Assembly (NCBI GenBank): GCA_940337035.1
Contig: CALNHX010003000.1
Span: 62,001-126,000 of the forward strand
Origin: Agriotes lineatus
Lineage: Eukaryota > Arthropoda > Insecta > Coleoptera > Elateridae
Reading direction: 5' to 3'
Length of the DNA: 64,000 bases
Below are positions 43,107-54,632 of the stretch, in pieces. The position numbers and the translations under genes are program-made. Position 1 is the stretch's first letter. Each line of letters opens with the position of its first letter. The notes beneath the pieces were generated by a model that saw nothing but the letters and a program-made list of their open reading frames with translations, ran no database searches and was not told the DNA's origin.

Positions 43107-45140
43107 CTTTTTTTTTTTTTAACATTAGGATTAAGTCAGATCAGCGTTGATTCGCTACACATGACTGATTTGTCTATTGTTTTTATTTGGCACTATGTTT
43201 AATGGCAGAAGCCTCACTATAACTCTGATTTAATTTGTAATGTTGCCCAATTATTATTATTATCAGTCACTCTCACTAGAGGTCAAGTAAACGTCCTGAG
43301 GAAGTTTTCGTTTAAGCCGTGTGTGTATATTTCGGCGACCGGTGCCAAATGTTCTTGCACTAGTACAGTTTGTTATGTTGTGAAAATAGGTTTTAGCAGT
43401 ATTCTTAATATATTCCTCAATTGTCTGGATCCCTGATTCACGATGCAACTGCGAATTTCGTAGGTACCAAGGGGCGTTAAAGATGATACGTAGTATTTTA
43501 TTTTGGTATATTTGCAGTTTATTAATATGCGTCTTAGATGTAGCTCCCCAAACTTGGCTGGCATAAGTGATAATGGGTCGAAGAATTGATTTATATATCA
43601 GCAAACCGCATTCTGGTTTAAGCGGAGATTTTTTATTTATAATGGGATACAACATTGCTAGACGGACATAACCCTGATTTAGCTTCTTATTAATGTGTAT
43701 AGACCAAGTAAGCCTTTTGTCTAAATACACTCCTAAATATTTGATAGCACCGTCAGCGGGATTCCATTCTATTGTTTGATCATTAATAATGATGTTTTGC
43801 GGTAAAGTGGGTTGACGCAGGGTAAATATTTTAGCTTGACATTTGGCTGCATTGAGATTAATACACCATTTGTTGAACCAGTTGTTAAGGATGTTGATGG
43901 TTTCTTGTAGATTTCGCGTTGCTACCAGTATATCGTAGTTTTGGGATATGAGCGCTGTGTCATCAGCATACATTGCAACCGTGGTATTGGGAGATTCTGG
44001 TAGATCATGTACGAAAATATTGAAGAGAGTCGGTCCCAGGATAGATCCTTGCGGCACTCCAGCTTTGATGTTTTTCTTAGCTGATAAAGTTGAATTTATC
44101 CTAACAGCGAATGAGCGGTTTGACAAAAAGGAATTTATTATACAGAAAATATATTTAGGTATTCCAGCTTTGAGCAGTTTATATAATAAACCGTCTATCC
44201 ATACGCGATCAAATGCCTGTGCGATATCGAGAAATACAGCTACTGTATTCATTTTATTTTCAAATCCTCCTTCGATGATTTCTGTAATTCGGGAGAGTTG
44301 ATGGACAGTAGAATGTTTTTTCCTGAAGCCGTATTGAAATGAAGGAAGTATATGGTTACATTCAAGGGATTTAGTTAGACGATCCAGAACTACTTTCTCT
44401 AAGATTTTGGCCATCGTAGGTAGAAGACTAATAGGCCGGTAATTTGAAGGGTCTTTATGATTTTTGCTGGGTTTTGGGAAAAGGAGTATATGTGCGTGCT
44501 TCCAGGTGGTCGGGAAATATCCAATTCTAAGACAGGCGTTAAATAGTATGGTGAGGTACGTCAAGATTTTTATTGGTAGGTTTTTTAGGACTACATTAGG
44601 GATGAGGTCGTGTCCTGGACATTTTTTGACGGGAAGTTTGTTGATATATGTTTGCAACTCAGTTGGAGATGTCGGTGTTATCAGTCCAGGGTTGTTTGGG
44701 AAATTGTAGTCGAGTTTATCTATTACAGTTATACTTGTTTCCGCCTTTATTCGCTACCTTCTGTCGGTTTTCTGCATGGAACCCCTTTATTTTAGGTTTT
44801 CTCGGTTTTTTAATTGGTTTTCAAGTGTCATCGTTTATCTAGTGTTTTTGAATAATTTTTAATCACTAGAAACTTTTCATTGATATCAGCAAAAGATTCT
44901 TTATTTTTCTCAGACATTTTACTGCTGTTACTTTGTTTTGTCTTTTATTAACACGCTGGCGTGACGTTAGCACCTCCATAAATTGAATTTAAACACAACA
45001 AGGGTGTTTGAATTTAGTGCGATGATTTTCGATAAGCCCAGCAACCCCGCGGTGCACGAAGTCTCGGGTTAGCTGCCATAGCGCAACTCCACTAAAAGAT
45101 AACCCGCCGATAGACGGCCAACAGGGTATAAAGGTGAGAT
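43107..45140 (-). mobile_element. Jockey-type LINE, internally deleted, minus strand
   Basis: The 3' end is a poly(A) seen as a T run at 43108-43120. The RT region is 43263-44657. To the right, a short frame beginning MSEKNKESFADINEKFL (about 44918) and a GC-rich leader up to about 45140 look like the element's 5' end. Endonuclease and most of ORF1 are missing, so an internal deletion joins the 5' leader to the RT. Confidence 0.75.
43263..44657 (-). CDS. Jockey-type reverse transcriptase (464 aa, 5'-incomplete)
   Basis: Uninterrupted frame with the full RT core: KKCPGHDLIPN, NYRPISLLPTMAKILEKV, FLDIAQAFDRVW (first catalytic Asp), GVPQGSILGPTLFNIFV, MYADDTALI (catalytic YADD), CQAKIFTL and YLGVYLDKRLTW, then a thumb/tail with SQVWGATSK and IFNAPWYLRNSQLH. 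It would copy LINE RNA at a nicked target. The endonuclease normally encoded upstream is absent, so the frame start is not a natural start; a frame change lies near 44700. All catalytic residues are present, suggesting a fairly young copy. Confidence 0.85.
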   Translation of the reverse strand: MQTYINKLPVKKCPGHDLIPNVVLKNLPIKILTYLTILFNACLRIGYFPTTWKHAHILLFPKPSKNHKDPSNYRPISLLPTMAKILEKVVLDRLTKSLECNHILPSFQYGFRKKHSTVHQLSRITEIIEGGFENKMNTVAVFLDIAQAFDRVWIDGLLYKLLKAGIPKYIFCIINSFLSNRSFAVRINSTLSAKKNIKAGVPQGSILGPTLFNIFVHDLPESPNTTVAMYADDTALISQNYDILVATRNLQETINILNNWFNKWCINLNAAKCQAKIFTLRQPTLPQNIIINDQTIEWNPADGAIKYLGVYLDKRLTWSIHINKKLNQGYVRLAMLYPIINKKSPLKPECGLLIYKSILRPIITYASQVWGATSKTHINKLQIYQNKILRIIFNAPWYLRNSQLHRESGIQTIEEYIKNTAKTYFHNITNCTSARTFGTGRRNIHTRLKRKLPQDVYLTSSESD

Positions 45141-45159
45141 GGTTAGCTCATGAAAGACA

Positions 45160-45468
45160 CCGAGCTCCGTGGCCAAGTGCGTAGCACGTCCACTTAACAT
45201 TCGGGAGGTCGTGGGTTCGATTCCTGCGGCCGCCTGCCTTGATTCAGGTTTTTAGGTGGTTTTCCTGAGTCAACAGAGTACCTTCTCTGAGGCGAATGCC
45301 GGGGCAGTATTTCTCCACCTTTCCTGACCTTTCTTCCATTCTCCACCCCTCCTTTCTCTCACCCATCTCGAGTTTCCCGTCCTTGGCTGAAGAGGGACGG
45401 AAGGTCCCTATAGCAGCCCACCCCCAGTTGTGGGAATTGAAATAACCCTTACCTTTGTCCTTTTTGTC
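45160..45468 (+). repeat. tRNA-derived SINE, family A, copy 1
   Basis: Head GCTCCGTGGCCAAGTGCG (A box) and GTGGGTTCGATTCCTG (B box), then a pyrimidine-rich body and the tail ATAACCCTTACCTTTGTCC. Flanking duplications CTCATGAAAGACA (45147-45159) and CTCGTGAAAGACA (45469-45481) differ at one base. A second, headless copy is at 61265. Confidence 0.85.
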
Positions 45469-45481
45469 CTCGTGAAAGACA

Positions 45482-46368
45482 GTTATGTTCAGCGCCTCAG
45501 CTTTTTCAGTCCTAAGCCCCAAGATGGCTTAAGCCTCGACGCCGACAGCCAGAGCAGCCCGGAGCTCTGCCAGCATGAAACCGCCCGCCGATCCCGCTGT
45601 CCGTCCGTGATTTCAGAGTGCAGAGATTTTTCTTAGATAACTCTGCTAAACCCGCTTTCCAGCCTATACTTCGATGACACAATTTTCTGCTGGACCCGCT
45701 TTCTTGAACCAAGCCGGTGATTGCACCAATTTATTCTAGTTTGCTAGCTAACAGCTAACATCGTTTTAGCAAAACATTAACTTCTTCTCTCTTTCTAAAT
45801 AAATTTTTAAACGGTTTCTCGACAAAAAATATTTGGTCTCTCTTTTAAATAATTAAACTTAGCTGAATTTCGTTCTCCGCTATTGAAATGGAAAATTTTC
45901 TGGAAAAGGTATAAAACATTCATGGTAAACATTACTGATTTCAATATTTTTTTCCAAAACAGCTGTATATCAAAATTAAAATAATAATAAAGGTTTATAT
46001 TTGCAATAATTAGTTTTTTAAGCAGGAAAACGTTTAAAAATATTTGTTTTGTAATATTTATTTATGGAGTTCACCTTGCAGAAACTTAAATTTATTTCTA
46101 TTATAACCTATAGACTGATTGTGTACGCCACTGAAAAACCGAGTTTGGTTTGACATAAATAACAACGGGTTTCCCTACCTACGTTAGCATAGCTAACGTG
46201 ATTTAGTGACTTTAAGTATAATGCGGAACGGCTTCTAATCTATGAACGCAACTATATTTGTACTTAAATGTCAAACTTGACACTTGATTTGTAAGTGACT
46301 TACAGTTGCATTCATAAATTAAGAACTATTTCATAGCCATATTAGATAAAAAATAGTTTTGATCGTAC
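45482..46368. other. Unassigned stretch
   Basis: GC-rich from 45482 to 45715 with repeated CTGCT(A/G)(A/G)ACCCGCTTTC near 45645 and 45689, then AT-rich. No gene seen. Confidence 0.4.
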
Positions 46369-46551
46369 TGTAGTGATCTAGTGACCCACATATACATGTA
46401 ACCTAGTTACATATCCCTAGGTTACAAGAAGTTGAATAAATAAATGGGAATTGTTTTTGATACTTAAAGCATACAACTTGTGTTTTATTTCTACTGCTAC
46501 AATTCGTATATAAATGAAGTTAGGTGAGTCAATATAACCACTAACCCTGCA
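46369..46551 (+). repeat. LTR of a gypsy-type element (CsRn1-like), with primer-binding site
   Basis: TGTAGTGATC... to ...CCCTGCA, followed by TAATGGTGACCCCGACGTAA; TGACCCCGACGT (46558-46569) matches the tRNA-Trp primer-binding site used by some gypsy elements. It contains TAACCTAG...CTAGGTTA dyad symmetry and GAATAAATAAAT. Only about 80 bp of leader remains downstream; no gag or pol. Confidence 0.5.
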
Positions 46552-46639
46552 TAATGGTGACCCCGACGTAATCTGAACACGCAACCTTCTGAACTGAGTA
46601 TATTCAGCGCTACGAAAGGTGCTCGTTAAGAGCGACAAT

Positions 46640-48364
46640 GAGTATAAAACAATTTCATGTAGAAAATTGTTTAATGTTAGACATTTTTAAAATTGTAGAT
46701 ACACTAACGAGTGTAAACTACTAGAAAAGTTTGACCCAACTATAAACAAAATAGTTATTTATATACCAAGAGCATTATGAAGATGTTCATGCTCGAGGGA
46801 TATAAACATCAAGTAATGCCCGTGGTGCATACAACATTTTAGGACAGACTAGTGTTTTTTTAATCATCTAAATAATGGATCACGAAATTTTTACTGGATG
46901 ATCAATCATTGATGTATACACAAAGTAGAAGCAAGCGATATGAGCGGGCGTTATGAATTATAATTCCCTGGTGGTTATGGACTTGTATATATTCCGTATC
47001 ACAGGTATAAGCAACAAATAATGTACTAGAAAAACATAAATTACTGTACACTATGTATTTACTGATTTATGTCTGCTTATATACAGTGCAAGTTAGAAAT
47101 ATAATGATGCCCTCAAACTAAAATACCTTTAAAAATCAATCAATAGTATGTGATATATAAGGAAAGTACTTATTATATCTAAATAATAAGGATAATAAAA
47201 TGCCTTTTATTATAAATTTGTAATGTAAAGGTACATAAAGTGGCTTTCCAGTCTTAACGTTTTAGAAATGTAGCTTGTAAGAAATACATTGTTTAATTGC
47301 ATACTAATTATTTTTGCTTTTCATTTTTCCAAATTATTCTATTCCCAGACAACACAGTCGCACAGTTTTAACAAAAATATTTTTAAGTTTCAAAGTTACA
47401 GTTCTTGCAAATTAATTAATAAAACTACTGAGAAGTATGCCTTTTAACTATACGTATTTCAAAGAAATTACTGGTAGATGCCTCATATTTTGATGATAAT
47501 TTATCAAGTAAATATTTAATTTAATTCCAATGGTTCTGTGAGCTAAAACTTGGTAAAAGTTATAAGTCACACGGCAGCTGTTTTCAGGATAGTTTAAAAA
47601 CTAACTCTATTCGGGTTGGAAATTTAATTTTTAAGAAAAATGTGAATTTTGAAAGATTTGACGAGTAACAATATGTTTTTCTGTTATTCCGTTGTTATAA
47701 TATAAGCAATTCAGGTTTATTTTCGTTTTGGTTTGGTCATGGAATTTTAAGTGTTCCTATACAGGGGGTTTTAGAAATAAGTAGCGTAAACTTGAAAGGC
47801 AGTATTTTTAGCAAAATAATAAAAAAGTGAAATGTAATTTGTATCTAAACCTCCCCCTTTGGGTTCTACAAAGTGATAAAGGGAGTTCAAACAAAACATA
47901 TTTTATTAAAAGACCTATCTCTAGGATAGAGATATTACTTTCAAAATAAGCACAGATTAGTTACTCCTACTGACCAGTTACTATACTTAATTTTGACAAA
48001 TCAGTTTTAGACCAAACTTTAACGTCTTGAATTTAAAAAGACGTGTATTTACTATTCTGCATTCAATTTCCTACAAAAGGATAGTGTAGTAAGGAGACCA
48101 ATAAATTTCATGAAAAATTTAGGGAAGTTAGAAGCATTGAACTATTTAATAAAGTGTCACCATCGTTTTCAGTACAGTTCATTACTTCTAATTTCGGCAG
48201 ATCTCTTAACGAGTTACATCAAGAGTATCTTGTTGTGCAAAATCCATTGGAAAATAGTAAACACACACAATTTTCTTTGAAATACTGGGCATTAAAAAAG
48301 TTTGGCTTAAAAATTGATCTTTAACCTCTGATTTTCAGCCTCTCGATTATTTATTTATTTATAA
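46640..48364. other. Intergenic AT-rich stretch
   Basis: No genes. ATACAGGGGGTTTTAGAAAT at 47759 resembles a terminal sequence of mariner-type repeats, without a found partner. Confidence 0.45.
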
Positions 48365-49494
48365 CTAGCTTTTACCCGCGACTTCGTTCGCGCGAGGTTC
48401 GTTATTTGTATATTAAATAATGACTAATTATTTTCTGTCATCCCATCCCATCCCATCCCATCCCATCCTATCCCCGTCCCCGTCCCTTTCTCCGTCCCCG
48501 TCTCCGTACCGTCCCATTCCGTCCCGTCCCGTCTCGTCCCGTTCCGTCCCGTCTCGTCCCGTCCCGCCTCTCCCCTTCCATCCCATTCCTTCCCACCCCT
48601 TCCCTTTCCGTCCCGTCCCGTCTCGTTCCTTTTCGTCCCGTCCCTTCCTTTTCCGTCCAGTCCCTTCCTGTTCAGTCTCTTCCCGTCCAGTCCCGTACCT
48701 TCCCGTCCCGTCCCTTCCCCTTCCATCCCATTCCTTTCCGTATCATCCCGTTCCGCCCAGCCCCGCCCCGTCTCGACCCTTCCCGTCCCGTCCCGTCCCG
48801 CCCCTTTCCCTCCCGTCCAGTCCCGTCCCTTCCCGTCCCGTCCCGCCCCTCCCCTTCCATCCCATCCCCTCCCCTTCCATCCCAACCTTTTCCTTTCTAT
48901 CCGTCCCGTCCGTCCCGCCCCGTCCCGACCCGTCCCGCCCCGCCCCGTCCCGCTTTGCCCCGTCCCGTCCCGTTCCGTCCCTTCCCTTCCCGTCCAGTCC
49001 CGTCCCGCTCAGTCCCGTCCCGTCCAGTCCGTCCCGTTCCGTCCAGTCTAGTCCCGTCCCGTCCCGTTTCTTTCCTTATGTCACGTTCACCGTCTTGGAC
49101 TTAAAAATAAATGTAATTTTCGCAATCAACGTCCCAAAAAACCTCAATAACGACACCCATATCGATTTTTAGGCTTACTTACCCCATTTCACCCCCTAAG
49201 GGGTTGATTTTCGGAAAATCACGAAATACGTGTTTGATTATTTGTTTTTAGGAGTACTCCTACGAAGTTTCAAGTCGAAATGTCTATTTAATATTATTTC
49301 TCCATACAAAATTGGAACCCCCATTTTACCCCTTTAGGGGTTGAATTTCGAAATATCCTTCCTTATTCCTTGTATACATCATAAAGGGAACCTCTGTGCA
49401 AAATTTCAGCTTTCTAGGTCCAAGGGTTTGGGCTGGGCGTTGATGAGTGAGTGAGTCAGTGAGTCAGTCAGGACTTTTAGAAATATATATAAGA
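48365..49494 (-). mobile_element. Non-autonomous Helitron carrying a CCCGT satellite
   Basis: On the minus strand it starts TCTTATATATATTTCTAAAA (49494 leftward, preceded by A) and ends GTCGCGGGTAAAAGCTAG (48365, followed by T), with a terminal hairpin CGCGA...TCGCG. Helitron rules are met: TC start, CTAG end, A/T target. Contents: a GAGT microsatellite near the start, two ACCCC(C/T)TAAGGGGTTGA-like blocks, and the satellite. No Rep/helicase. Confidence 0.75.
48434..49072 (+). repeat. CCCGT/CCCAT pentanucleotide satellite (about 640 bp)
   Basis: Runs of TCCCA at the left edge change to TCCCG and variants across the array. The minus strand is (GGGAC)n, with four or more G runs throughout, so it has quadruplex-forming potential. 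Open frames across it on both strands are artefacts of the repeat. Confidence 0.95.
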
Positions 49495-49756
49495 TAAACT
49501 CACAGAACGGGCATGCGCCCAATAATACTGCCAGTGTTCTCATATATATTACAAAACAAAATAACAACAAGAAAATTATAGTATACAAAAAAGACAAGTA
49601 AAAATAAAAATATTATATATAGCCAGGATAACTATAGATATCCAAGTGATTCCTGCATTTTAGTTACCTATTAGTTATGTAAAAATTGCTGGTAATAGCA
49701 TTTTAAAAAACGGTTTTAAATTATTACAATTTGGCAAAATTAAGTACAGTAATGAG

Positions 49757-50056
49757 CGCCAGCGTGGCTCTGATGGTTAGAGCATCAGACTGCGGCGCGG
49801 AAGTCTGGAGTTCAAATCCCAGATCGATGCCTGGCGGGCGGCCTACCCAGTCGCTTTAAATAATTGGGAACCTGCGTTCGAAAGAACAAGGGGTAATAAT
49901 GCGGCTGTCTAATGCGTGGTGCTCACCACATCACCACGTGTCATGAATTTGACACGCGACAGCCGGGTGTGAGAGCGAGGATACGGAAGCTCTAACCTTC
50001 CGCCTTGCAGGCCAAGCTCCTTCATGGGGTGTTAGTGCCTCACCATTATTAAATTG
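49757..50056 (+). repeat. tRNA-derived SINE, family B, copy 2
   Basis: Head GCGCCAGCGTGGCTCTGATG with A box, GAGTTCAAATCCC B box, then TGGCGGGCGGCCTACCCAG matching the copy at 30478 (minus). Body similarity continues to the CCTTGCAGGCCA region near 50010. Confidence 0.8.
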
Positions 50057-52063
50057 ACCAGTGGGAGTAACTAATATGTACTATTGGACTTATTTTGAAA
50101 TATTTATCCTGGTGAAAGATTTTAAATAAAGTTCATTATTTTAACTCCTATCAATCTGCAAAACCCCAACGAGGAGGTGTAGAGAGATTTTATATTTAAC
50201 TTTTTTTATTATATTTCAAAAAACTACGACCCTTTGAATTTACGGTACTTGTTAGTCTAAACAAGGCCTGTTCGTGTGTGAGTGCAGATTTTTAACAGAG
50301 GTTATGTATCATGCTTAAGCCTGTGTTCCCATTGTTAAAATATGATATGTATTTAAAAAAAGAGAATACTATAAACAAGAATAATTAGGCAACTAGAGAA
50401 CAAGGTTTTATCTAATTGATATGACATTCACATATATTTTCAATTTAACGAAGCTAAAACCACAATCAATAAATTAAAAGACTCAAATATCAGTTCATAG
50501 TAATTAATAGCTTAGATGTACCAAATACCAATTAATTAATTTAAGAGCACGCAAACAATTTTAAATTTCGACATTATTGACGGAGGATTTACCATTTAGT
50601 GACCCTCGGAAATTAATTCAAACTATACAGTATGTCCGGCAACACCAAAAAAACAAAGATAATAATAATTTGTTAAACAAATGATTAATATACAACTACG
50701 CTAATATCATTACCAAATGCATTTTTGTAACTTAAAAAAATATTATTCCATGTATTGTTAGTTTTTTCCCCGAAGAACAGATAAAAATATTGGGGATATA
50801 TATATATATGTATATTATGTTAGAGCTCTACGTTGGGGTGCCATTTTATGTTATGTTATGGGTTCACTTACGTTGAGGCGCCTATTAACAAATTTTACTA
50901 TCTGTTCTATTTTTAATTGAATTATACCTTTTAGATATTCAAAAGTTTCAAATTATAAAAATGACAGAATTTGAGACTCTTTTAGGGTTTTGGGTTCAAA
51001 TAGCTAGTTGCTTTGTTATGACAGTTTGACTTGCAAATATTTTTCAAATGTGCATTGAAATTAATTGTCACCTCTAATGTCAAATTAAATGTCAACAGTT
51101 TATATCAAATTAAATATGACAAATGCTCCATCCTAACTGTACACCACAACGCTATATCATACGGTAAATAATTGTTTCTAATTAATTGCACTTTTTAAAT
51201 TGTCTTTTATTTGCTTTAGCGTTGGTAGAACAAACTTATTACCCACCTTGTATTGTTCGAATACTACCTCCAAAACAGCAATCCTCTAGAGTCAGCAGCT
51301 TGGTCCCTTCCTAGTTGCCGCTGTAATGTACCGCTCTCGAACACTGAGAGTCAAACCTCACTGTCTAACAGCTGGCAAATCGCTAACTCCCGGCTGCTAT
51401 CAGGATAAACTGCGCCTGACTCTGTTCGCGTACCTGCTTCCTTCCAGAATGGACCTCTTTAAAAAGCTTTCTGGCAAGCAGTTGTCACAAACGAACTCCC
51501 TATGCCACATCTCTTCCGAAGCTCCAAAATTTGTAAACCTCTGTCGTCACTAGCCAACAGAACACCTCAAATATGGTCCTGCCTGTAATATTCCCCTTGA
51601 ATGGATCTCCTTGCTTCTTTGATGCTTCCAAGAACCTTATAGTCAACAATACTCAAACTGATGTAATTACTTGTCACTTGTAATGAAGATATTTCAATAC
51701 AAATCTTGAATTCTTCACTTCTTAATAACTCTTCCTGTATCTATTTAGTTTTACCATCTTTCAATAACCTTCTATAATTTATTCTTCATTTCTTCTACTT
51801 ATTTCTTAATATTTCACTTATTTTTACCACGTAGATTTTGTAATTACCCTTTTTAATATATTATTCAAACTATTTACATTAAAATATGGTTAAATTTTCA
51901 TATTTTTAATCAAACCAAAATTGAATTACATGTTTTGCAAGTTGTTATTTTTCTAACTTTTTTAATTTATAATTGGAACAAATTTTACTTAACTACGAAA
52001 TTTTATTATTAATTAGATTTATTCAATTAAATTTTTTTTAAACATCCTCTACATTTTGAATGG
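50057..52063. other. Non-coding stretch with PBS-like motif pair
   Basis: Minus strand at 50831-50885 has TGGCACCCCAACGTA and GGCGCCTCAACGTAA, both like tRNA-Lys primer-binding sites (TGGCGCCCAACGT), about 40 bp apart. 51230-51560 is GC-richer and pyrimidine-biased; no protein family recognised. Confidence 0.35.
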
Positions 52064-52963
52064 GTCAAAATTAGGGATGGGCGCGTGACGTGAAAACAGT
52101 CGTGTCACGTCGTGAACGTGACTAATATTTGAAAATCGTGACGTGAACGTGAGTGCAAATTTCCAAGGCGTGATTCACGTTTTACGTTAAATTCACGTTA
52201 AATATTTAGTAACGAATAAACAACTGCAGGGTGCAGCAGCTTTTAAATTCATTAAATCACAAATTGTGCCAAACAAGTTATAGTATTCCAACCAAAAATT
52301 GGAAAGCTATTTAAAATCCAGTACACCATGAAAAGTGTAAGTCATGTCTAAGTTGGTTTCATACAATCAGTAAATAATATTCTAATGTCAATCAGCTTTC
52401 AAGTTCATCTGCAAACTGTACATGTAACTGTTTTGTTAAGGCATTGTAACATTGTGCATGATTTAAGTAGGAACTAGTTGAGTTTTTAAAACCGCATAGC
52501 AGCATAGAAAATATTGAAAAACGTATATGTCTTCCAAACTTCCCAATGCATCTGTCAAATTTGAAGGTTACTGTCGAAGTGTCACTGAATGACATTCAAA
52601 CAGTAATTTTATGAATTAAATTACGAAGTGACTTACTGTTCTCAATGCTGGCCTGATTTTAAATAGCTTTCCAATTTCTGGTTGAAATACTATACATTAT
52701 GTGGTTTTATTTTTGGACCCTAATTATAAATCCTTAAAGTTCATACCTTCACATAACAGAGAAGATTATAATGCAAATAAAACTATAGATGATAATGATG
52801 AAATACATAGCAAACGACTCAAAACTGGTACATAAGCATCAGATTCTTATCTTTCTACACTTATAGATAGCTCTGACGATGACACATGTAATTAGGATGA
52901 TGTCGAAACAGAACTAAATTATTATGTTAAGTTAAAATTCGGAAATGTAGATATTTTAGGATT

Positions 52964-53149
52964 TTGGAAAAACAGTGTAAATACGCCACTATTAAAAAAA
53001 CTGGAGAAATTTTAAACATACCGGCAAGTTCCGCTACAAGCGAAAGAGTATTGTCTACAGCTGGGCGAATTTTAGAAGAGCGCAGAATTCGACTTAACGC
53101 TGAAAATGTTGATTACATATTATTTTTAAATCAACATTTTAATGTTTAG
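52964..53149 (+). pseudogene. hAT transposase C-terminal dimerisation domain
   Basis: The frame reads EILNIPASSATSERVLSTAG, then RILEERRIRLNAENVDYIL and FLNQHF. This is the hAT C-terminal block (PASSATSERVFSxAG...NVExLLFLN) used for dimerisation. Just upstream (52830-52985), in another frame, VDILGFWKNSVNTPLLKKLE is the preceding segment, so a frameshift separates them. The RNase H core and BED finger are missing. Confidence 0.85.
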
Positions 53150-53430
53150 ATGTGTAGATGAACTTATTATTCTAATAAAAGTAATGGTTTGTTTTTTATA
53201 CTCGGCTAACGCTGAAAATGTTAATTACTATTTATTATTAAACCAAAAATGTATTGTGTAGATGAACATATTTTTAGAAAAGTACCTAATGTTTTGTTTT
53301 GTATACTCGACTTAACATTGAAAATGTTGATTACCTTTTATTTTTAAACCAATTTATTGTGTACTTGTGTAGATGAACTTATTATTCTAATAAAAAATAA
53401 TGTTTCTTTTGCCTTAACGCTGAAAATGTT
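53095..53430 (+). repeat. Tandem copies of the hAT transposase 3' end
   Basis: Units starting TAACGCTGAAAATGTTGATT or close variants at 53095, 53207, 53313 and 53415 (periods 112, 106, 102). The first unit overlaps the last codons of the dimerisation domain; the others are decayed copies of the same coding end plus 3' flank. Confidence 0.75.
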
Positions 53431-53939
53431 GATCCTTGTACGTAAAAGTACTTTCAAACCTACGAATTAAAAGTGTTGCCTTGCAACGTATACCTTCTGT
53501 ACTCATACCAATAAGGGAAACGTCAATTCCAATGACAGCTTTTAGTATTAAAAGTAATGTCTTTGAAGACAGCTGCAAGAAATATATTTGCGAGAAATCA
53601 GTATTTATCCCTTGTCGAAGTTATTGTAGTCAATTTTCATTTTTTTTTCTTTTCATGTCAACTATTCTGATTGCAACATATCACGTAAATTATGTCAGAT
53701 TCAAAACATATTTTTAGTTCTCTTTAGGGTTTTTTCATTTGTTTTAAATTTGAACATTCTGTTCTATCTGAATTTAAATTTTGAAATAAAAGCTGCGTGT
53801 CACGTCGTGAGTGGCGTGTCACGCCGTGAACGTGAGTGAACGTGAGCGTGAACGTGCGTGAACGTGACTGTTTAAAGCCAGCGTGAAACGTGCGTGACGT
53901 GAGCGAAAAATCACTCACGCGCCCATCTCTAGTCAAAAT

Positions 53940-54632
53940 AGATTGTATTAATATCCCAAATTTCTTTTATAGATTCCAAATTTAGTCAAAACCAACACAT
54001 ATTGTACCATAACAATATATATTTGCAAGGTGTCCGAAATGTATGAAATATGTATATATTAATAAATATACAGTTTATTAAAAAATACTTCAATTAAAAG
54101 TTGTTAAGTATTTAGCTTCTAACTTGTTACTGCGTTCACATGTAAATAAATAAAACAACGGAGTAAATTAACAAACTATATATGTAATTTATATTCTACC
54201 CATTGTATAGTTTTTCGTAAGTTTTGAAGTTTTTACCTGTTTCTTTTAGAGACAACGCAGTACCGAATGTCGCCATTATAATGTAACTGAATTGTTGCAA
54301 CAACCGTTGCTACAAGATTTTCATCACAAATCAATATATAATTATTAGTTTTTTGTAAAACAAAAGCGCAACCGCAATGAATAACACTTGATTATATTAA
54401 TCTGAAATTAGGTATTTCCAAATATAAGTGGGGGAATATCTGAATTTTAAAATGAATATTTTTATGCACAATTAACATTATCCAATAAGTTTCTAATACT
54501 AAACGACTCGGAAAATTATTCTCTTTAATTTAGTACCCCTACCATTTTTCCATAAAAATGGTGAGCAGGAATATGCATAACCGTGATAAGTCATGTAAAT
54601 TGCTTATGTTCAGATGTATGACCAACCACCCG
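53940..54632. other. Unassigned AT-rich stretch
   Basis: No gene or defined repeat seen. Confidence 0.5.

Larger units (their letters stand above)
52072..53931 (+). mobile_element. hAT transposon, degenerate, with target duplication
   Basis: Ends TAGGGATGGGCGCGTGA and, inverted, TAGAGATGGGCGCGTGA; flanks GTCAAAAT at 52064-52071 and 53932-53939. The subterminal regions on both sides carry many CGTGAACGTGA / CGTGACGTGA motifs. It contains a hAT dimerisation-domain fragment (52964). TIR, 8-bp duplication and protein agree. Confidence 0.9.

Noticed and set aside
45160..45240. Possible tRNA gene
   Set aside because: The A and B boxes belong to a SINE head: it is followed by a body shared with 61265 and flanked by target duplications, and the acceptor stem does not pair.
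18898..47780. Scattered ACAGGGTG(T/A)TT-like words (18899, 38669, 47761, 59450) as one transposon family
   Set aside because: Only the copy at 59457 has a matching inverted partner; the others are short matches common to many mariner-type ends.
48420..49172. 250-codon Pro/Ser/Arg-rich frame, and a Gly/Arg/Asp-rich frame on the other strand
   Set aside because: Both are translations of the CCCGT satellite; any frame through it stays open. No domain or start context.
49757..49835. Possible tRNA gene
   Set aside because: Same reasoning: it is the head of SINE family B, also found at 30478.
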